Shown here piece after piece: positions 60,265-64,000 of a DNA stretch of 64,000 bases. The notes under the pieces were generated by a model. It was not told the origin of the DNA and did not search any database. It was given only the letters and a program-made list of their open reading frames with translations. The translations under genes and the position numbers were made by a program. The stretch is taken from NCBI GenBank assembly GCA_963920665.1, contig OY987263.1, positions 19,455,430 to 19,519,429 of the forward strand, read 5' to 3'. The first letter of the stretch is position 1; every line of letters starts with the position of its first letter. Source of the DNA: Straminergon stramineum (lineage: Eukaryota > Streptophyta > Bryopsida > Hypnales > Calliergonaceae).

Positions 60265-62439
60265 CTATAGTTTGCATTGCTATGCCTCAAGCCAAGAGTA
60301 TGAGTCCTTTAGGAGTTCAAGGTTCACAATTCCGTGCATACCATAGGAGAAAATATAAAATGCAAATTAAAGGTTGTTGTTTTAAGGTGAAATGTCCGCA
60401 TCCCTTCATCCTAAATCAATGTACCACATGATGCAATGGATGAGTTATATCTAAAAGATTTGACGTTTATAATTACCCCTATAGACTTACAATCTTGGGT
60501 ATATTTAAATATTGGAATGGAATAGTGAGGGTATTAAAACCTTGAAGGATTGGGGGTGTTTTTCAAGAGAAATTATCAAAAACTACCATTATTAGTGCAT
60601 TACCCAAATTGGAAATCAAAACCTTTTCTGGAACCTTTCTTTTTTAACTTCAACCATGCAAAATTGTAGTAGACTACTACAACAATGCATTGGAAAATTT
60701 TCAACCCATTTGATAGTGTGGATTGAAAAATGTTTGAAGTGAGGGAATACAAAGTCTTTTCATTCTTGTGGAATGGATTCAACCAACTTTGAGCCTTCTT
60801 GGAGTATATTTTTTTTCTCTTGATGAATTTGAGTCTCTATTCAATTGACATGTAAATCTTATTAAGTACACTCATTGAAAAATTTCAATATCAAATATGG
60901 AGTCTATTTTATTCCAAATCACCTTGCAAGGTAAGAAGGTTAAATGAATTATCAATATACTAGTCATTTTTTGATGATTTCTTGTATGGTGAAGAAATTT
61001 TTTATTAGAAATCCAAACAATTGAAGGTTAGAGACAAGCATTTTGAATACGTGCAAAAAATTTCAAGATTTTTGACTTCACAAATTTCAAGATAATAAAG
61101 CTTGAAGTTAGAAGATTTTTTTTATTGAAACCACCCCAATGAGGTTGACTCCTCTTAGAATGTGATTTGAGAACTAAAATTTGTTTGTGGGGGCATGATT
61201 TCATGACATATTTTTATTGGTTTTATACATGCCAAATTTCAAAAGTTGATGACGGGGTAGCAAAATATGTCCAAATTGCCCAAACTACATGAAATTTTTT
61301 GGAGAGCATAACTTTTGATTTGAGTATGTGATTTATAATTTTTTTATAATTTCCATGATAGGGGTAATGTTCCAATCTTTTGTCAAAATTTTGAGAACAT
61401 TTATGAAAAAATTGACTTTGTATTATCCTACATTCTCCTCAACTTTGGTGTGAACTTAGACTAAGAGGGTGGTGGAACATACATCTAACATGGGATATTG
61501 GAGTCCTAAAATTGTCTTTGTTCATAGAATAATACCTATAAATTGTGCTCAAATAGTTACTAAGTGACTTTACGACAATGACTCTATTTATAAAAGCATC
61601 TAGTGTTATATATGAATGAATGATGTTATGTGAGTAATAGAATGGTAGTAGAATGGACAATACTTGTTTTGCAAGCTCCCACCTTTAACTATATCATTGA
61701 ACATAAATTATTTGGTAGTTCAATTAATTGCAACTATGATATAGAGGTTGATTTTAGAATATGTGAAAAAACTCGAAGAAGTAAAGCATTGTAAAATTCT
61801 CTAAGTTTATTTTGGATGGCTTCATATCATTCTTCAATCTTCCACAATGCACAAGCAGAGAAGTGGTGCATGGCTTTTGCACCCAAGTTCTAGGGACAAA
61901 AATAGGTAGTTGCTATGGTTGTTGATTTTCAAAATCTTCATACTAGAAATTTTTCTTCCATACTCTTGATTATTTATATGGGGAAAGTAATCTTCTGTGT
62001 ATTTAGCAAAATCCAAAGTAATCAAGACTTTTCTTATAGTGAAAACAATGGATTTAAAAAATATAAGTCAACAAGATACAATTAAGGCAACTACATCTAA
62101 TAACAACTTCCTTGCACAATTGTTTCATATAGATTATTGTCTAGAATGTACTTTGGAGTATATCCTAGGAGAATAAGAGTCGAGGGTCAATTTTTGGTAC
62201 AAATCTTTCTAGTGCTTTTGAAATTCATCATTTATTCATACAATATCCAAAAAATACCTCCGAAGAGAATATGAAATCTCATTTCCACTTCCCAAAAGAT
62301 CCAAGAGTACTTTAAATAGTGTAAAAACAAGGGCCACACTCTCATGCTTCTTCGATCAATATTAACTTACCTTGACAACAAACCTTGACAATTTAGTTTT
62401 AGGGGTTGCAATTGTAAGCTGAAGCGCATTAGCCAATAG
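60265..62439. other. AT-rich non-coding stretch
   Basis: 60560-61400 weakly resembles family B in phrase order, but no termini were found. The rest holds only short random frames. Confidence 0.4.
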
Positions 62440-63342
62440 CTCATACTACCCCATGCATTCTATTATTTCGAGGTGTGTTGGCCAACTAATTCCCATGGCC
62501 AATCACAACTCCGGAACACCATAGCGCACCTCCACAGAAGCCAGTCTCACAGAAGCCAGTCTCGTAACTCATAAGTTTCAAACAGCTAAGAGCGTTTCAA
62601 GACTAGTGTTCAGAGCTCGGACTCCTACTATCCCTTAACTTACTTGCAAAACCTCATCCAGTTCGAAAGTCCACCTACACAGTCCCCATACACGGCACTT
62701 TTCAAAGTTGGAAATCAATGCTGGATGGTGTCGCACACTAGCTTGCCGTCCCAGCGATAATGGAAACGCGTTCTCAGAGCGACATTGGAGTACAATGGTG
62801 TCGCTCAGTTCCATACCTTAGAAGATAGCGAGGTGCAAGCGAAGCCTGTAGGTTGGCTTGCATGCATACACTCAGCAGCAGCAGCTCCAGTTTGATATAG
62901 TGCAACATATACATTCAAAGCATTGCGTACTAGCTCCCCAGAACTAACTACGCTAGCTCTGAAATACGAGATTGCTGTGTGAAGAAACGATCCCCTTAGG
63001 TAGCCAACGATATATTATGTACGTAGTCAAGGATTTGATAGGATGTTCTTTTCGTCCGCCTGTTGGTAGCACTATTTCTTTGGGGGACATGAGAGCAGGT
63101 AGCTAGAGTCACTGGTAGTGGTGCACGAGCCTTAGCTTTCGAAAGTGGAATCAAGTGGAGCTTTCGGTTCTGTTGCTTTCTCTTGGATGCGGATCTAAGT
63201 TACATATAGCTGTGGGGTCCTCAAGACAGAGATTGCGGGATTGGGAGTACTTGTAAGCCCACCGGGTCGGTCTGAAGTTCATGTACTCTGTAGCTATGAC
63301 GTCGAGGTGATATGAGAATTGCAGAATAGTAAGCAGGTTGCA
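62440..63342 (+). promoter_or_regulatory. Upstream region of the second ABCG gene
   Basis: Composition rises from AT-rich repeat to balanced sequence from about 62440. It holds a perfect 16-base direct duplication (CAGAAGCCAGTCTCRT-like unit, 62535-62570) and a weak TATA-like stretch near 63009. No other gene is recognisable, so this is best read as promoter and leader of the ABCG gene that follows. Confidence 0.35.
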
Positions 63343-64000
63343 ATGGGAGAGAGGTATGAGATCTCGCGGTCCAGCAGGCAACAACGCCCTGTCTTCGAAG
63401 GGCTCGGGAGCTTTCCTCCCATGGGAGGTGGCTCTGCGTCTCCTTCTCCAGCAAATCAAGCTCGCCTCAGTCTCTTGAACTCGGCTGTTGTTTTCGCTCC
63501 CACGCCAGCCCGCGCTACTCTGTACGAAATCATTGTGCAGAACTTGACATACAAGGTACAGTTCGTTAGCATACAGTACAAACCACCGAACTTCTGTTTT
63601 AAACTTGCTCCAGTTGGTTCGATCCGGTGCCACCTTTTTTAAAATAGTGTTGTTGAAGTTGTTTTCAAGAACAGAAAGCGTCCTGAACAAACCGAGTAAA
63701 ATCGAAATGAATTTTTTCGCGCCATGGATGGGCTTGGTTCACTGGTTTTTGTTTAGACTGAGGGTTTCAATGGGTGACCATGTAATTGTGATCGAGCTTT
63801 AGTCGGGTTAAAATGAGATTTGAGAGTATGGGATCATGGTAGCTCCCTATGTACAGTGCACTTCTTTAATTACTATGGAACTGCAAGTTGGGTGTAGGTG
63901 GTATCGAAGCACAACACCGAGGTCAGGGAGAGGATCTTGCTGAACAATGTCTCAGCTCGCGCCAACCACAGTGAGGTTCTGGCGATTGCAGGCCCTTCTG
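63343..64000 (+). CDS. Second half-size ABCG transporter, 5' end only (cut by window edge)
   Basis: Exon 1 runs 63343-63555 (ATG to the donor AAG/GTACAG) and encodes a 71-aa Ser/Pro-rich N-terminus ending YEIIVQNLTYK. The intron ends with AG at 63897, and exon 2 starts VVSKHNTEVRERILLNNVS and reaches LAIAGPS at the window edge, inside Walker A. The complete ABCG gene at 27848-31732 has the same design: exon 1 ends SVHDLTYK at a phase-0 donor, and exon 2 starts VVSKVTKGESREKILLNNVS and reads LAIAGPSG. The two are therefore paralogues in opposite orientation about 32 kb apart. The N-terminal 50-60 residues are not alike. Nothing beyond the first part of the ATP-binding domain can be judged. Confidence 0.85.

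Overview
The window looks like nuclear DNA from a land plant with low gene density. It is AT-rich, its genes have several GT-AG introns, and most of it is transposon debris. Three protein-coding genes can be supported: a plant-type cyanase, a complete half-size ABCG transporter, and the first 1.3 exons of a second, related ABCG transporter cut by the right edge. Nothing fixes the species. The small plant-type introns and the dense nested short transposons would fit many vascular or non-vascular plants. No rRNA, tRNA, CRISPR or bacterial-type signal was seen.

Layout. 1-20 kb holds transposable elements: TTAA-target elements of several families, one of them inside a long foldback, a tandem pair of short elements, a Tourist-like MITE, and a 1.2-kb solo LTR with a perfect 5-bp target duplication (17876-19090). 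20.5-23.6 kb is the cyanase gene with a GA-rich candidate promoter and a likely 5'-UTR intron. 24.1-26.4 kb has two more TTAA elements. 27.8-31.7 kb is the minus-strand ABCG gene (eight coding exons, 635 aa), with its upstream region to about 32.5 kb. 33-52.7 kb is again repeats, including a second solo LTR (45226-46538), two MITEs that share a core but not termini, and a TTAA element nested in another. 52.7-62.4 kb holds a LINE remnant, a retroposon tail, a 1.1-kb element with long inverted ends, and foldbacks. 62.4-64 kb is the upstream region and start of the second ABCG gene.

The most striking feature is a group of unrelated-looking repeats (about 0.2-1 kb) that share the same ends. They start CCCCT (or CCCT), end AGGGG, and sit between TTAA (once ATAA) tetranucleotides. 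Two nested insertions let the empty site be read directly and show a 4-bp duplication. That target choice is typical of piggyBac-like and some Sola transposons. No transposase is in the window.

The genes do not form a pathway. Cyanase detoxifies cyanate in the cytosol. The two ABCG half-transporters are membrane exporters whose substrates cannot be read from sequence. Their matching first intron and similar exon 2 show they are paralogues.
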